64,000 nt of DNA from positions 18,274,747-18,338,746 of the forward strand of contig OY735212.1 of NCBI GenBank assembly GCA_963457665.1, given 5' to 3'. Below are positions 46,077-57,518 of this stretch, piece after piece. This DNA is from Thysanoteuthis rhombus. Its lineage: Eukaryota; Mollusca; Cephalopoda; Oegopsida; Thysanoteuthidae. The position numbers and the translations under genes are program-made. The notes under the pieces were generated by a model. That model searched no databases and had not been told where the DNA came from. It was given only the letters and a program-made list of their open reading frames with translations. Numbering within the stretch: position 1 is the stretch's first letter; each line of letters opens with the position of its first letter.

Positions 46077-46395
46077 CAACTCTGGTTAGTCACTCAATGA
46101 ATTGATCGATTAAAAATTGGAAAAATAAATGATCAATGAATAAATTACTTTTCTTGCTCTTTTTGGGGTTGTGATCTCTGAAATGCGTGAATATTCAAAA
46201 TGCAAGTGCGAATATTGCTGTACATAAACTGAGGAACCAATTTGGCATGAATTTTCATTGTAAATTGAACCTGCCAATAAAAACCTATTTAGGGAGAGAA
46301 TTTTCAAAAACAAAAGAAAATCATTTTCCCTACACATTGAGATGAGAGTGTGCAAAATTTCAAGTTTCTGCAGGATAGATACATGGATACATTTG
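46077..46395 (-). repeat. REP-A copy 15
   Basis: CTCTGGTTAGTCACTCAATG at the left, an internal deletion after it, then GCATGAATTTTCATTGTAAA, TTGAACCTGCC and the ATACATGGATACAT edge. The family's terminal AACTGTC motif is lost. Confidence 0.65.
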
Positions 46396-47614
46396 AATGT
46401 CAGAACATATCAATAACCTAAACCCAGCAACAGTGACTAAACCGTTCTGCTGTGGGTAACATTAATCAATGACTCATCTCACAATTTCAGACAACATTAG
46501 GAAAACTAGAGGATATATCAACCAAAATGTTGCCATTGAAACAGAAAAAGATCTGACTAATTACTGATCGTATAAGGTTATCATTTGTTAACATCTTCAG
46601 TGCAAACTTGGGGTTTGTTCTTTTTTTTTAAATTTTTGTTTTTGTCTTTTTCTGGGGGGGAAGGGTGTTGACCTGTAGAAGCCAACAATGGGGATTCCCC
46701 AGAGACTAAATAGTAATACAAGAAAGCAGGTATTAGTCACATCAGTGTGAGGGAGACAGAATAAAGAATTTGATCAATAATCCAAACAGTGCTTTGTATG
46801 ATAATGACTAATCTTAAAATCAGTCTTTAAGAATAACTCATTTTACTTGATAGTTAGAATCAGAATATTTAGCTCAAATTTTGGAGTGACTTTGTATCAA
46901 CAACTGGGAGGGATTATCCTGAAACTAATCCTTGTAAATCTCATTGAATCACCAGTCTCTGTCAATAACTCACTTCAGATTCCTTCTGTTGTCCTTGAAT
47001 TTAATTGAATTACAGACCCAGAACTGATATCTTATTACATTTATTCTGTTCAGAAAATCATGGAGAAACCTTAAACTTATCCTTATTATTGCATTTGAAC
47101 TCTAAATTCTTGCTGACATGTTTGTCGTGTCTCTTTATGACCTTTGAGTTTACTTGCATTAAAGACCTTGAATTCATACATAATCGTGTTTGTATCTTAA
47201 AGAATGTACCAAGCAAGTCTTCAGGAATGATAATAAGACAATTCTTGCAGCTTCCTTGATCCGTCTTTCGATTCATCAAATTTCCCTGTGTATTCCTGCT
47301 GTATTTTCAATGAATATGCTGTGAATCATAACCTGAATGAGAGACAGAATAGAGTTTCAAAAGTTGTTGGACTACTGAGCTCATGTTTTTATTACCATGC
47401 CACAGCAAATCAATTCTTTGGCCTTCCTCAGGTGAACAGTCTGTATCAATGGTGGTAGTCTCTTTTTATTTTCAATCAGTTTTACCAATACAGTAGAGCG
47501 GAAAAATGAACTGACAGGGACAGATCCAAGATTCTTAGCGGATGAGGAGGTCCAAGTAGAAAAGTCAATTTTTACAAATAAATGCATAAAAGAGAAAACA
47601 GATTTTAAACATTG
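46396..47614. other. Unassigned stretch
   Basis: T/G-rich low-complexity segment at 46615-46670. CTTTGGCCTTCCTCAGGTGA (about 47416) slightly resembles the inverted repeat unit at 61350-61433 but is too short to call. Confidence 0.4.
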
Positions 47615-47780
47615 ATATTTTTAAGGTTAATTCATGATCACTGGGGGTTATTTGAGGTTTTTATCAAAAAAATTTCTTTATCTAGAAATAATTTTCAACA
47701 GTGCTTTGCCTGAGTGGGGCCAGGAGGGGGCAGCCCACTGAACCAACTTAATCAACCAATCCTTACAATAATTTGTGCGA
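47615..47780 (+). repeat. REP-F copy 2
   Basis: GGTTAATTCATGATCACTGG, GGTTATTTGAGG and AATTTCTTTATCTAGA match 165-330 in order. Confidence 0.4.
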
Positions 47781-47963
47781 CACTGGCAATTCCATATTTC
47801 TGGGTTGCTCCCAAATTCTTTGTTTGCTGGGAACTAATCTACTGATATAGAGTTTGATACATCTAAAGTTTAGCTCAGGCTAGCACAACATTACAGAGTT
47901 GTAGTCCCTAGCTGATTCAGAATTTAGTCAAGTCCCGCTTAATAAATTTGATACAATTTAAGG

Positions 47964-48303
47964 CATTAGTTTTGAAACCGTGGTCTGCAGACCCCTGGGG
48001 GTAACAGAGATATTGGATGGGAGTCCGTAGTTGAAAATTTAGACAGGAATTTGAAATCAGGATAACTTAGCTCGACAATATGCCCACTATCGAAAGGCAG
48101 TTACACTGTACCATGTATGTATTAAGATTCCAATGAATGTGATCCATTTTAAATTGAAGAATGATTTTGAAAAGTCAAAAGTTGTTTATAATCTTAATTT
48201 TAAAATTACTGCCTAAAAACAAAATGCTATTAATAAGGGTCTGCCAGAATATCTCCTTTATAAAAAGAGTCCTTGTGTTTTCAGAGTTTCAAAATCACTG
48301 ACT
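47964..48303 (+). mobile_element. hAT-like MITE
   Basis: The left end TTAGTTTTGAAACCGTGGTC is followed by TGCAGACCCC. The right end read on the minus strand is CAGTGATTTTGAAACTCTG, an imperfect inverted repeat. The right half matches 8087-8255. About 340 bp with no coding capacity. An 8-bp duplication is not evident. Confidence 0.5.
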
Positions 48304-48481
48304 TGGAGTGATTTGTTAATCTAGTTTGCAAAACTTTTGTTTATTTTTACTGTACATTGGCTGTACAAAAAAGTGATGTCCATGTTGTAAATATTATGAA
48401 ATTCAACCTTTCCAAAAGGGATATATTATCAAATTTGATCCAATTAGCCTCATTTTAGAATTGATTTGAAGTAGATGAATA

Positions 48482-48483
<2 letters not shown>

Positions 48484-48526
<43 letters not shown>

Positions 48527-48650
48527 AAATAAATATATGTGATGCAACTGTATGATTATAAATTATAAATTGCATAATTTCATACACAAACTTATTTGAA
48601 ATGATTTTCTGTTATTACTCAGTCGATGTATCCCACACATAATAGCAACA
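48484..48650 (-). repeat. SINE-T copy 1 with (TA)n tail
   Basis: The (TA)n tract at 48484-48523 lies at the 3' end of a minus-oriented SINE-T body (ATTATAAATTGCATAATTTC, TTATTTGAAATGATTTTCTG). The tRNA-like 5' head of this copy is missing. Confidence 0.6.
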
Positions 48651-48651
48651 T

Positions 48652-48735
48652 TACATAGCATAATGGTTAGCAGGCAAGTCTTATTATTTTGCAGATCAAT
48701 GTGCTAGGGTAGTGAGTTCAATCTCCAATGGAAGA
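48652..48735 (+). repeat. tRNA-like sequence, probable SINE head
   Basis: Plus-strand GCATAATGGTTAGCAGGCAA (A-box region) and GTGAGTTCAATCTCC (B-box) are spaced about 45 bp apart. The opposite orientation to SINE-T copy 1 suggests a second element. Confidence 0.5.
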
Positions 48736-48926
48736 TAACTACTATCAATAAATGATATATGCATACATTTTAGAAGTTGCTACCTAAATATACAGGTTGC
48801 TACCCAAAAATTCAGGGAAATAATGGTATGAAATGGCTTTCTCAAACAAAGGAAAAACTGAAACATTGATCACTTTTCTTTGTAAAGTCTATTAACAATA
48901 TTTATTCTCTGTATCATATTAGAATA

Positions 48927-49345
48927 TTAGAAACTGTGATCATAGGTTTTTTCAGCTTTTAAGCCAGTCTGACTATATATGTATATATCAAACATACAGG
49001 CAGCACCAACAGGGTTAGAAGGCTGACAATTTGAACTTTTGTTCCTTATACCTTCATATTTTTTTGACAGCCCTCTCCTGCATAGGATTTAGTTGGTGGG
49101 GAGTTAATTTGCAATATGGTTTTATGCTAAACTGATCCATTAATCTGTGCCTGGCAGCATTCACTCTGGTTTAATGAAAATTCAGACTTTTTAATTGATC
49201 ATTGTCCAACAAAGGTGAGATAAGTAACTTATTCATTGATCCCTCCTTTTACCAACATCTTATTTGATCACCCCTAACCCACAACATACTGCCAAAAAGT
49301 CATTGGTCATATGACAGTTCCTTATGAGTAACTCACGAGACCTGT
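48927..49345 (+). repeat. REP-A copy 16
   Basis: Full-length: TTAGAAACTGTGATCATAGG, AGCACCAACAGGGTTAGAAG, GGAGTTAATTTGCAATATGG, CATTGATCCCTCC, ATGACAGTTCC and CACGAGACCTGTT. Confidence 0.8.
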
Positions 49346-50221
49346 TTATTTTCTTTATGACAACATTTTTTCTTCAATATAAAGATAAGATTAGTTTTCA
49401 AGTGAATACCATGGCAGCTATTAACAAAGTGTGTATTCATTTTTTGTAAAAACCTGTGTACCGAAAGCAGATTTTAAAAATTGTTGCATATTTCTCTAGT
49501 TTTCCCACATGACAATGAACATGGCATATGGCATTTTCAACAAAGATTGTGCTTCAACATTTTTATTTATCAAAAACATTAGGGAATACCCCAACTTTCC
49601 TCTAGGGCATTACCATAAGTGGTATGTTTGCCTGATGCCACAACAAAATCATTTTGTGGATCTCAAACTAAAGTTTGAACTAAACTCTTCCTAGATCTGT
49701 GTCAACATGATTTTGGATAGATTGGTAGAAAACATAAAACAAATGCCGAAGAGAAAAGGATCCACCCTTATTTGATAAAAGGACCCACCCTGATTCATAT
49801 CACAATAAGTGGATGCTTATCATTTATTTCTATCTCTAAGTCTACTTGACCAAGATGAATCAAAGAATAAGAAAGCTTCCGAATGAACGAAAGTCCTACA
49901 TCTGGAGACTATAATGGTATTTGATAGAGTAAAAATAGTTTCCGACCATTGGAAGCGAATAATAGATGAAAATACTTGGGAGTGTCACTAAATCATAGCT
50001 TTTGTTCAGCTGGCAAATATTATTAGGAAATCGGTGAATCATTTTTGACTGGGCAAATTTTGATTTGTGTTTTGATTACTTCTTTATTTTTATCTTTGGT
50101 TCTTTAAACTCTTCCTTGGATGAAGAGAACTGCATCATTTTGAGAAAAAACAATAGAAAAAAAATTTAAATAATAAAAATTTACAAATGAAATAAAGACT
50201 TTTTCCAGACACCTGTTTTCG
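49346..50221. other. Unassigned stretch
   Basis: No domain or repeat recognised. Confidence 0.4.
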
Positions 50222-51038
50222 TTAGAAACTGTCAACCAGAACCGTCAACACAGATTTTTCAGTTTTTAAGTGGATCTGACTGGTTATGTATGCATATATG
50301 TATGTATCATTCATACAGGCTACACCAATGAACTAGGAGGGTTGAAAACTTGTACATTTACTCTTTATAGTGTTAAGAAAAAGAATTCTTATTTTCTGAA
50401 AATCTCCCCTTAAAATAGGTCTTTAGAGGAGAGTTCAATTTACAATGAGAGTTTATGCTAAATTAGTTCCCTAGTTTGTGGTCACACTTGTTTTTTTTAG
50501 AAAAATTCTAACTTTTTACTGATCATTATCATCATCATCAGTCTTTCAATGCCCGTCGTTGGACATAAACCTTTCCAAGGATTTGCTACACTTCTCTATC
50601 ATAGGCGTCGTGGAGCCAGTACTTTCTGAATTTGTCTAGCTTGTTTCTCCATCTAATATTCTGCATGCCTCAGTTGCGCATGTGATCTCAGGGGATCCAT
50701 GTCCTGAGTTGCGATCCATCGTTGTCCGCCATTCTTGCAACATGACCAGCCCACAGCCATTTGAGATTTTTGATGGATTCTATGATGTCCCTGACTTCTG
50801 TCTTCTCCTGGATGTACTGTGCTGTCTTGTGGTCTCTCCATGTGAGGCCAGCGTAATTCTTTTATGTGCACGTTGCATGGTTTTCAATTTGCAGATCAGT
50901 TTTCAACGCCCAACAAGAAGCAAAGGAAGAAAGTAATTCATTTATCACCCCTTCTTCCAATTTTTTCCAATTGATCACTCTGAAGACAGCAGGCTAACGA
51001 AGGATGTTAGTTTTGTGACAGTTTCTATTGAGGGACTA
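50222..51038 (+). repeat. REP-A copy 17, split by an RTE tail
   Basis: 50222-50523 has the full 5' half (TTAGAAACTGTCAACCAGAA, TATGTATGCATATATGTATG). The core resumes at about 50900 (GATCAGTTTTCAACGCCCAA) and reaches a degraded 3' end. The RTE insert lies in the TGATCA box, with GATCA on both sides. Confidence 0.8.
50524..50908 (-). mobile_element. RTE-clade LINE, 5'-truncated copy p
   Basis: Minus: the C-terminal RTE tail including a REDHRIHQKSQMAVGWSCCK-like frame-shifted region. The 3' end is ATCATCATCATC at 50526 and CCCGTCGTTGGACATAAACC. Inserted within REP-A copy 17; GATCA flanks both ends. Confidence 0.85.
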
Positions 51039-51479
51039 TCCTGATATTTTTTAACTATCAAGTTGATTTTTTTTCCTTTCTGGTAAAGTATTAATTTTGA
51101 CCTGTACAAAGATAAAGATGAATTAAGCAATGAAAATAAATTGAAAGGAATTAAAAAAAAACATTTTTAGCATTCTCCGAAAATGCATCCAAGCTAAAAA
51201 TTTCATTGAAAAATGAGCCTAGATTTCACGGATCAGAGATTTTGTTAGATATCATCACCATCATTGAGTTTGGCTCAATTTTTTACAAGATCAAAAGATT
51301 CTGTTTTCTGATCTTGTAATGTTCCTAGAATATCAAGTTTAAAACTGCGGAAGAAATCTTGATAGTGTAAAAATGCTTTTGAGGAAAATATTTGAATGAC
51401 TTTTATAGAGGATCTCTTAAAAGAAGGAAAAAAACAGTTTTTCGTTCATTCTTTCATTTCCTCACTCCCTGCGATACCA
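51039..51479. other. Unassigned stretch
   Basis: AT-rich, no recognised feature. Confidence 0.4.
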
Positions 51480-51845
51480 CTTAGCATTGATCCTTTCCTC
51501 TCAAGCCAGTTTAGCATGGTATCATCCAGGTGTCACAGACCATTGACTCCATTGGGTGGTTACAGGATTGAACGCTCTGACAGTATGTGTTGGATGTTCT
51601 GTACAGCACTGCTGCACGCACAGTTTCCCCTCTCTTGGGCACCAATTTTATGTAGGAATGCGGTCCGTAGCCTCTTCAACTGAGCAAACAATTTGAGTTC
51701 AAGATTGCTGGCTTTGCTCTGGGCGTATAGATGAATTGATTGTTCATCATGGACCACTCTTCGTTCATCTATCAGATAGTTAATTTTCTGTCAGCAGATG
51801 CAGATCTATCAGCTTTGTAGCTCGGGAGGTTAAGCATTCTCTGTC
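51480..51845 (-). mobile_element. LINE 3' fragment (C-terminal, non-RTE)
   Basis: On the minus strand NLPSYKADRSA, EEWSMMNNQ, LFAQLKRLRTAFLHKIGAQE and CACSSAVQNIQHIL follow the order seen at the end of many non-LTR reverse transcriptases, where a Leu-rich helix precedes a Cys/His finger. The finger is damaged (CAC then HIL without the final Cys). Different family from the RTE copies. Stops at several places. Confidence 0.55.
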
Positions 51846-51965
51846 TGTTTTAATCATGACTGAGAGATCAGGCCTACTTTAATGCAAGGATTACAAATGC
51901 TTAATTTTGGGGCGGGCTGGCCCTCCTCACTTACATTAATGTCCAAACACAATGTTCTGTCTCTT

Positions 51966-52392
51966 TTAAAAACCATCAACCAAAACTGTCAGGTTTATTC
52001 AGTTTTTAAGTGGGTCTGTCTGGCTGTTTAGTTGGCTGACAAGCTATCTAGGTATCTTGTGTACAGGCCATGTCAGTTGAGCAAGAGCTCTGGAAATTTA
52101 ACCATATGCTCTTTCTAGAAATAAATATTTTTTGCTTTTTGAAAATTTTTCCGCTTTAATTCGTTTTTAGAGGGGGTTTCAATTCCTGATGTTAGTTCAT
52201 GCTAAACTGGTTCCTTAGTTTGCGCCTGTTTCAGAATCTTTCATCGATCAGTGCCCAACAAAAGGTGAAAGAGGTTACTTATACATTGATGGCCCTTTTA
52301 TTGAATTTTTTAATTGATCATACCCAACGCAGCATGCTTCAAAAGATGTTAATCACATGACGGTTTTTAGTGAGTGACTAACCAAACCCTGC
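51966..52392 (+). repeat. REP-A copy 18
   Basis: Full-length: AACCATCAACCAAAACTGTC, TTCAGTTTTTAAGTGGGTCT, TTCATGCTAAACTGGTTCC, CATACCCAACGCAGCATGC, GACTAACCAAACCCTG. Confidence 0.8.
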
Positions 52393-52667
52393 TTTGTTTT
52401 GTGCTGTTCGAAGCAAATCTTAATAAACATCAAAAAACCTGCTCTTTCCATGAAGAAGATTGGTGCTACATATTTTTCTTGCCTCCATTTTGAACCATTT
52501 GAGTTCATGCTAAACTTACTATTCGATTTACATTGTCAGGAAATGCCATCTCAAATCTGAAGGCAAGTTATCACTCTTGACAAACGGGACGTATGCGATA
52601 AGGATTGTTTCAACATATACACAAGAGCTTGGGAGCCATAATCTCCACTCAAGAATCAATTAAGGGA

Positions 52668-52669
52668 TA

Positions 52670-52736
<67 letters not shown>

Positions 52737-52925
52737 ATATATATATGCGTTATGAAGAAATAGATGTAGGATTCTACAGAATGATAAAAATTGTGTCATA
52801 CTTATTGAAACAATTTGAAATGATCTCACATTATTACAAGGTGAATGTGTCATCTGGCATAGACAACATAGATAGGATAAACAATTGGAGGAAATAGGGA
52901 TGCTACCCATACCAAATGACACATC
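52668..52925 (-). repeat. SINE-T copy 2 with (TA)n tail
   Basis: A 78-bp (TA)n tract (52668-52745) then ACAATTTGAAATGATCTCAC, AAGGTGAATGTGTCATCTGG and GATAAACAATTGGAGGAAAT. Minus orientation; pairs head-to-head with copy 3. Confidence 0.65.
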
Positions 52926-52986
52926 CACTATGTAGTAACAGGAGATCATTTCAAATAGAGTTTCAATATAATAATTATTATCCATA

Positions 52987-53023
<37 letters not shown>
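52911..53023 (+). repeat. SINE-T copy 3 with (TA)n tail
   Basis: Opposite orientation to copy 2: GACACATCCACTATGTAGTA, AGGAGATCATTTCAAATAGA, then (TA)n at 52992-53023. 5'-truncated. Confidence 0.65.
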
Positions 53024-53026
<3 letters not shown>

Positions 53027-53307
53027 ATCAATGTTTTTTTGCTTGTTTTTTTTGTGGTATTTATGTTTTACAGCGCTCAATATTTTCATAGATAGTGTAC
53101 GTATGAGTGTGAATTCTTGCGAAACAACATGGAGAAACTACAATGACTGAAAAAAAACAGTAAACTGTGTACATAATGTGATAACGTCACAAAAATGCTG
53201 ATTTAGAAATTTAGGAAAAGGAAAATCAAAAGGAAGAAGTTATTTGATAATTATGAATGTATATGAAATACACTGTTGCAAGTAATAAAACATTTCCATA
53301 TTGATAA

Positions 53308-53316
<9 letters not shown>

Positions 53317-53340
<24 letters not shown>

Positions 53341-53494
53341 TTAAGAAATGTATGTATATGAATGATGATAAATTGCGTTATATCATATAGAAACTTATAT
53401 GAAATGATCTACCGCCATTGCATGGTTAATATATCACCCACCCTAGACAACATAAATAACATAAATAGAATAAACAATTAAAGAAAATGGGGCT
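53317..53494 (-). repeat. SINE-T copy 4 body with (TA)n tail
   Basis: (TA)n at 53317-53341, then ATAAATTGCGTTATATCATA, TATATGAAATGATCTACC, TAGACAACATAAATA, AACAATTAAAGAAAATGGGG. Continuous with the tRNA-like head at 53495-53575, so this is the most complete copy (about 260 bp). Confidence 0.75.
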
Positions 53495-53575
53495 GCTGCA
53501 GAAATCGAACCTGCCACTGATGAGGTAGCCACTTCAACATAGCGATGCTCTCACCTTTGAGTTAAACAGTCACCG
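53495..53575 (-). repeat. SINE-T copy 4 tRNA-like head
   Basis: Minus-strand TTAACTCAAAGGTGAGAGCA acts as D-arm/A-box and GGCAGGTTCGATTTCTG as T-arm/B-box; they bracket an anticodon-arm region. This head runs into GCAGCCCCATTTTCTTTAA, the start of the SINE-T body. Pol III-type internal promoter is inferred. Confidence 0.7.
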
Positions 53576-53580
53576 GTAAT

Positions 53581-54736
53581 ACAAAAGCCCAAACAACTGC
53601 TTACGACCCAAATTCTCATCTTGTTCATTCTCAGTCTATTTGCTTCTTCCAGCTCAACAGTTATGTATTGAAACAATAGGATTTTGAAGGTCCACTGATA
53701 AAGAAGATAAAGAAATATATTCAAAATTTTTCCGTCTGAGTTTGAATTTGGTCCACCAATTTTTATTTTAAAGGTTTCCAACCACTGAGCTATTGACACT
53801 TCCATTGCTTTTCTTTGAAATGAATTTTTGATAAAAGCTTACAAATTGTGGTAACACCGGTTTATGTGGTATTGCGTAAAAAGATGTCTCTGTTTGCAGT
53901 TTTGCTGGACAGTGTAATTTGGGACACAAAAGGGACCTCGGAGGTCTGTGCCACGTATCTTAACCAGGTCTAGAAATAAAAAATTTTTCACACCCTACAG
54001 TGCAGCTGTTTGGGAGTTTATAAGACATAGACCTGTGAGCAACCGTTTTTCACCTTTATAGCATTAGGTATGCTGATGAAAGTGACAATTGAAAGGTGAA
54101 GAGAAAAACTTGAAAGAAAGCAGGTGTTGTACCTCAAATTTCTCTTATTAATCTGTGGACATGTTTCAATCAATGTGTGCAAACCATCTGTTTCAGAGAA
54201 AAATCTACAGCGGTTCACAGAAAATTTTGCTGTTTACATGTTTGAGGTTGAGAAAAGGAATAGGGATATTTCTGTGTTGTTTTGTTGTTTTGTTGGAGCA
54301 GGAAGGGTATTAAATATATATAAAGAGAGAAAGAGCTTACTAAAAAATAAATTACATATATGTGTATGACTATGCATAATAATCAATAGAACACATAAGT
54401 AAGCAACTTTGTAAGTACAGACAAATTTACTTGAATGCATACATATATATATATATAGTTTGCAATCAAAATGATTGCTTTGGTGTTGCGGTAAAAAAAA
54501 AAAAAAATAAGATGAAAAATCATGGTGGAAAATTAATAATACACACAGCTGTAAGTAGATATTAAATGTTATCCAGAACAATTTTGCAAAAAATTATATA
54601 TATATAAAAAATGGTTTAAAAATGTGATACATACCATTTGAAAAATAGATGTTTCGATTTGAATTTAAAATCTAATCACTCATTGAAACTTTCCATCTTA
54701 ATCATCTCTTATTGAAACCTTAGAGACTGTATGTAT
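53581..54736. other. Unassigned stretch
   Basis: Short (TA)n runs at about 54447-54460 and 54595-54606 and an A-rich tract at 54493. No gene recognised. Confidence 0.4.
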
Positions 54737-54900
54737 ATATAGATATATATATTTTATCAAAAATGGATATATGATCCTACAGAATGATTATAAATTGCGT
54801 TATATCATATAGAAACTCTTATTTGAAATGGACACCTATTATTACATGAGGAATGTACCGTTTGGCCTAGACAACATAAATAGAACAAAGACAGAGAATT
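54737..54900 (-). repeat. SINE-T copy 5
   Basis: A degenerate TA tract (54731-54752), then GGATATATGATCCTACAGAA, ATAAATTGCGTTATATCATA, GTACCGTTTGGCCTAGACAA. No head. Confidence 0.65.
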
Positions 54901-54989
54901 GATTTTTGAATAATTAACACAATTTTTTTTCAAATTGCTCTTGCAGTGTTTTTGAACAACACCCTTTATATATCATCATCAGTCTTTTA

Positions 54990-55695
54990 ATGTCCATCAT
55001 TGGACATATACATTCCCCAGGATTTGCCACACTTTTCTATCATGGGCGTTGCGGAGCCAGTACTTTCTGAACTTGTCTAGTTCGTCTCTCCATTTAATAT
55101 TCTGCCGGCATCGGTTGCACAAGTGATCTCAGGGGATCCATGTCATGAGTTGTGATGTCATCAGTTTTCCGCCATTCTTGCAACATAGCCAGCTCACCGC
55201 CATTTGAGATATTTAATGGATTCTATGATGTCCCTGATTCTCGTCTCTTCTCGGATGTACAGTGCTGTCTTGTGGTCTTTCCATGAGAGGTCCAGCATAA
55301 TTCTTTCATGTGCATGTTGCATGGTTCTCAACTTGCGGGTCTGTCTCTTGGTTAAGCTCCATGTTTCAGCTCCATAAATGTCTTTTGGGAGGATGCATTG
55401 GTTATACACCCCTCTTTTTAGGAATAATGGGATCTTCCTATTTTTGAAGGTTGAGCTAGCTCTGCCAAAGGCTTGCCATCCAAGTGATTCTTTGCTTGAT
55501 TTCTTCTTCTTTTGAGGGTCTCATGGAGATTTGTTGTCCTAGGTAGATGAAGTGATCTACTTTCTCCAGTTCTGTGTCCTCGATTTTAATCTTAGTGTTT
55601 TTATCTTTGATGTGTTTGTTGCACATGATCTTCGTCTTGTTGAAGTTCATGTGTAGGCGGACTTTCTTGCTCTTTTCATTTAGTTCATCCATCAT
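54990..55695 (-). pseudogene. RTE C-terminal region
   Basis: Frames in order: MDELNEKSKKVRLHMNFNKT, DTELEKVDHFIYLGQQISMR, then (after a frame change at about 55440) QCILPKDIYGAETWSLTKR, KLRTMQHAHERIMLDLSWKD and RDIIESIKYLKWR. A frameshift lies near 55440-55460, and the WAGHV block lies beyond the stop. This segment defines the tail family used for the other copies. Confidence 0.8.
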
Positions 55696-55699
55696 TAGT

Positions 55700-56479
55700 T
55701 AGAGGTTGTGTAGGTTCTCTGCAAAAAGGGCAAAGTCATCAGCAAATCTGAGGTTGCTCAGATACTTGCCGTCTATTTTAATTCCTATACTCTCCCAGTC
55801 TGGTCTTCTGAAGATCATCTCCAGGCAGGCTGTGAAGAGTTTAGGTGAGCTGGTATCACCTTGTCTTACTCCTTTCTGAAGCTGAAAGTCTTTATGTTAC
55901 CTGAAAAAGGAGCTGCTGTGATTGTAGATATGTTTCAGCACTTCAGCATATACTGGATCTACACCTTGTCGAGTGATGGCCTCCGTGACCTTAGGGATTT
56001 CTACTGAGACAAACGCTTTTTTGAAGTCGATAAATGCTATGGCGAGTGGAAGTTTATATCCTGCTGCTTTTTCTTTCGGCTGATTTATCGAGTGCAGGTG
56101 GTCCATGGTTGAGTAGCTTCTTCTAAAGCCTGCTTGTTCATGTGGCTGGTTTTCATCGAGTGTTTTCGTGATTCGGTTGGTGATGATCTTTGTGAAAAGT
56201 TTGTACACAGTTGAGTAGGCTTATAGGCCTATAGTTGTTGAGGTCTTTTGGGTTTCCTTTTTTATATAAAAGCATTATGATAGCAGTGTTCCAACCGTCT
56301 GGGACTCTACTGTGTTTTAGACACAAGTTGAAGAGGACGGCCAGTTTCCTAGAGATGATTTTACCCGCTTGATAGGTGATGTTGTCTGGTCCAGGGGCAG
56401 TTCCTTTCTTCGTCTGGTTAATGGCTTGTTTTACCTCCCACGGGGTTACTTTTGGGAAGTCCTCGAGATGATTGCTCAC
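55700..56479 (-). pseudogene. RTE reverse transcriptase domain (broken)
   Basis: Starts EDFPKVTPWEVKQAINQTKK, GTAPGPDNITY, VPDGWNTAIIMLLYKKGN, LNNYRPISLLNCV; after a frameshift near 56200 continues FTKIITNRITKTLDENQPHE, QAGFRRSYSTMDHLHSINQ and motif A AFIDFKKAF. Past another break, GVRQGDTSSP (motif B) and LRFADDFALF (motif C) follow. All RT motifs are present but on three frames. Confidence 0.85.
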
Positions 56480-56605
56480 ATGTTGCGTATCCCACTGATT
56501 GTTTTGTAGTCCTTGTTTGGACGAATAAAGTTTTTGGTAGAATTCTTTGGCACGTTTGACAATCCTGTTTCTGTCTGTTGTTAGGTTTCCATTTTCCTCG
56601 AGTAT

Positions 56606-57072
56606 CTATTTAATCACTGTCCCACCGCAGCAATATCTGACACAAGGTCGGGTTTAACGTGGGAAGAAATAGGAGCAACCCATCAAAAATGGCTGCAGCC
56701 GACGCAGTTACCGTTGAAAAGCTCATCATAATGGCTAGACAACGTCACCCGCGAAAGCATCCACCAGGGGACCTGCTCCTTTAAGTGCAATGGAGCAGTG
56801 CTGCCCCGGGGAAAGACCCCGCAGCTGGGCCGAGTAATACAGGAGAGCCTAAGGACGAGTCAAAAGGCCTCCCGATGCGCTCAGCAATGCAGCCTCAGTG
56901 AAACCTCATTGGCTAACGCTTGCACCGGCGCACTCGATCTTTGATGCCAACCTACACACAATCTCCGGCCCACTCGACGGGCAAGTGTCAGTAACTGCGC
57001 CTCGGGCAATGCCGTGGAACAGATACTACACCTTGATCCCAAAGACAGGGCAAGAAAAAATGTGAGGTTGAG
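56606..57072 (-). mobile_element. snRNA-like composite retroposon inserted in RTE (16-bp duplication)
   Basis: The insert is flanked by CATTTTCCTCGAGTAT at 56590-56605 and 57073-57088, a 16-bp target duplication typical of LINE-driven retrotransposition. It is visibly more GC-rich than its surroundings. On the minus strand it begins with a run closely matching the 5' part of U2 snRNA, including GATCAAGGTGTAGTATCTGT (57019-57038). Downstream is a perfect 7-bp hairpin CTGCTCC/GGAGCAG (56773-56798) whose loop starts ATTGCAC, as in U1 stem-loop II. An ATTTTTG Sm-like site lies at 56684-56690. No open frame. Could be a U2-headed SINE or a chimeric snRNA retro-copy. Confidence 0.6.
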
Positions 57073-57518
57073 CATTTTCCTCGAGTATGCTAGTTATTTG
57101 CCTTCATCCTTATTTGAGGCCTTTATTCATAGCTTTGAAGCCCCAACCTTTTTCAAAAGTTGATTCAATGACTGCCATCATGTATCTTCTTCTGTCTTCC
57201 CTTTATTTTTTCTTGATCAATTTGATTTGTTTAACCTCTTAAATTTTCTCTCTTGTTGTTGTCGGTGGCTTGAGGTTTCTGCATTTTTCCATGAGATTTC
57301 TAGTTTCATCTGAGATTTTGCTAATGGGTTGTTTGCTCATTGGTTTGAATGTGGTGACGACTTCAATTACTGACGCTGTCATTTTGTTGCTTAGTTTGTT
57401 GATGCTGGTATCGTCTTGTTCAGTAAAAATTCTGAATCTGTTTTTTCAGTTGGAGCTTGAAAGATAGAGGCTGCGGTTTTGTGTGGAACATTTTCCTGCG
57501 TTCTTTGTTGGTGTTTAC

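Noticed and set aside
56881..57075. 64-codon minus frame in the GC-rich insert
   Set aside because: It covers the U2-like region; a structured-RNA explanation fits better than a protein.
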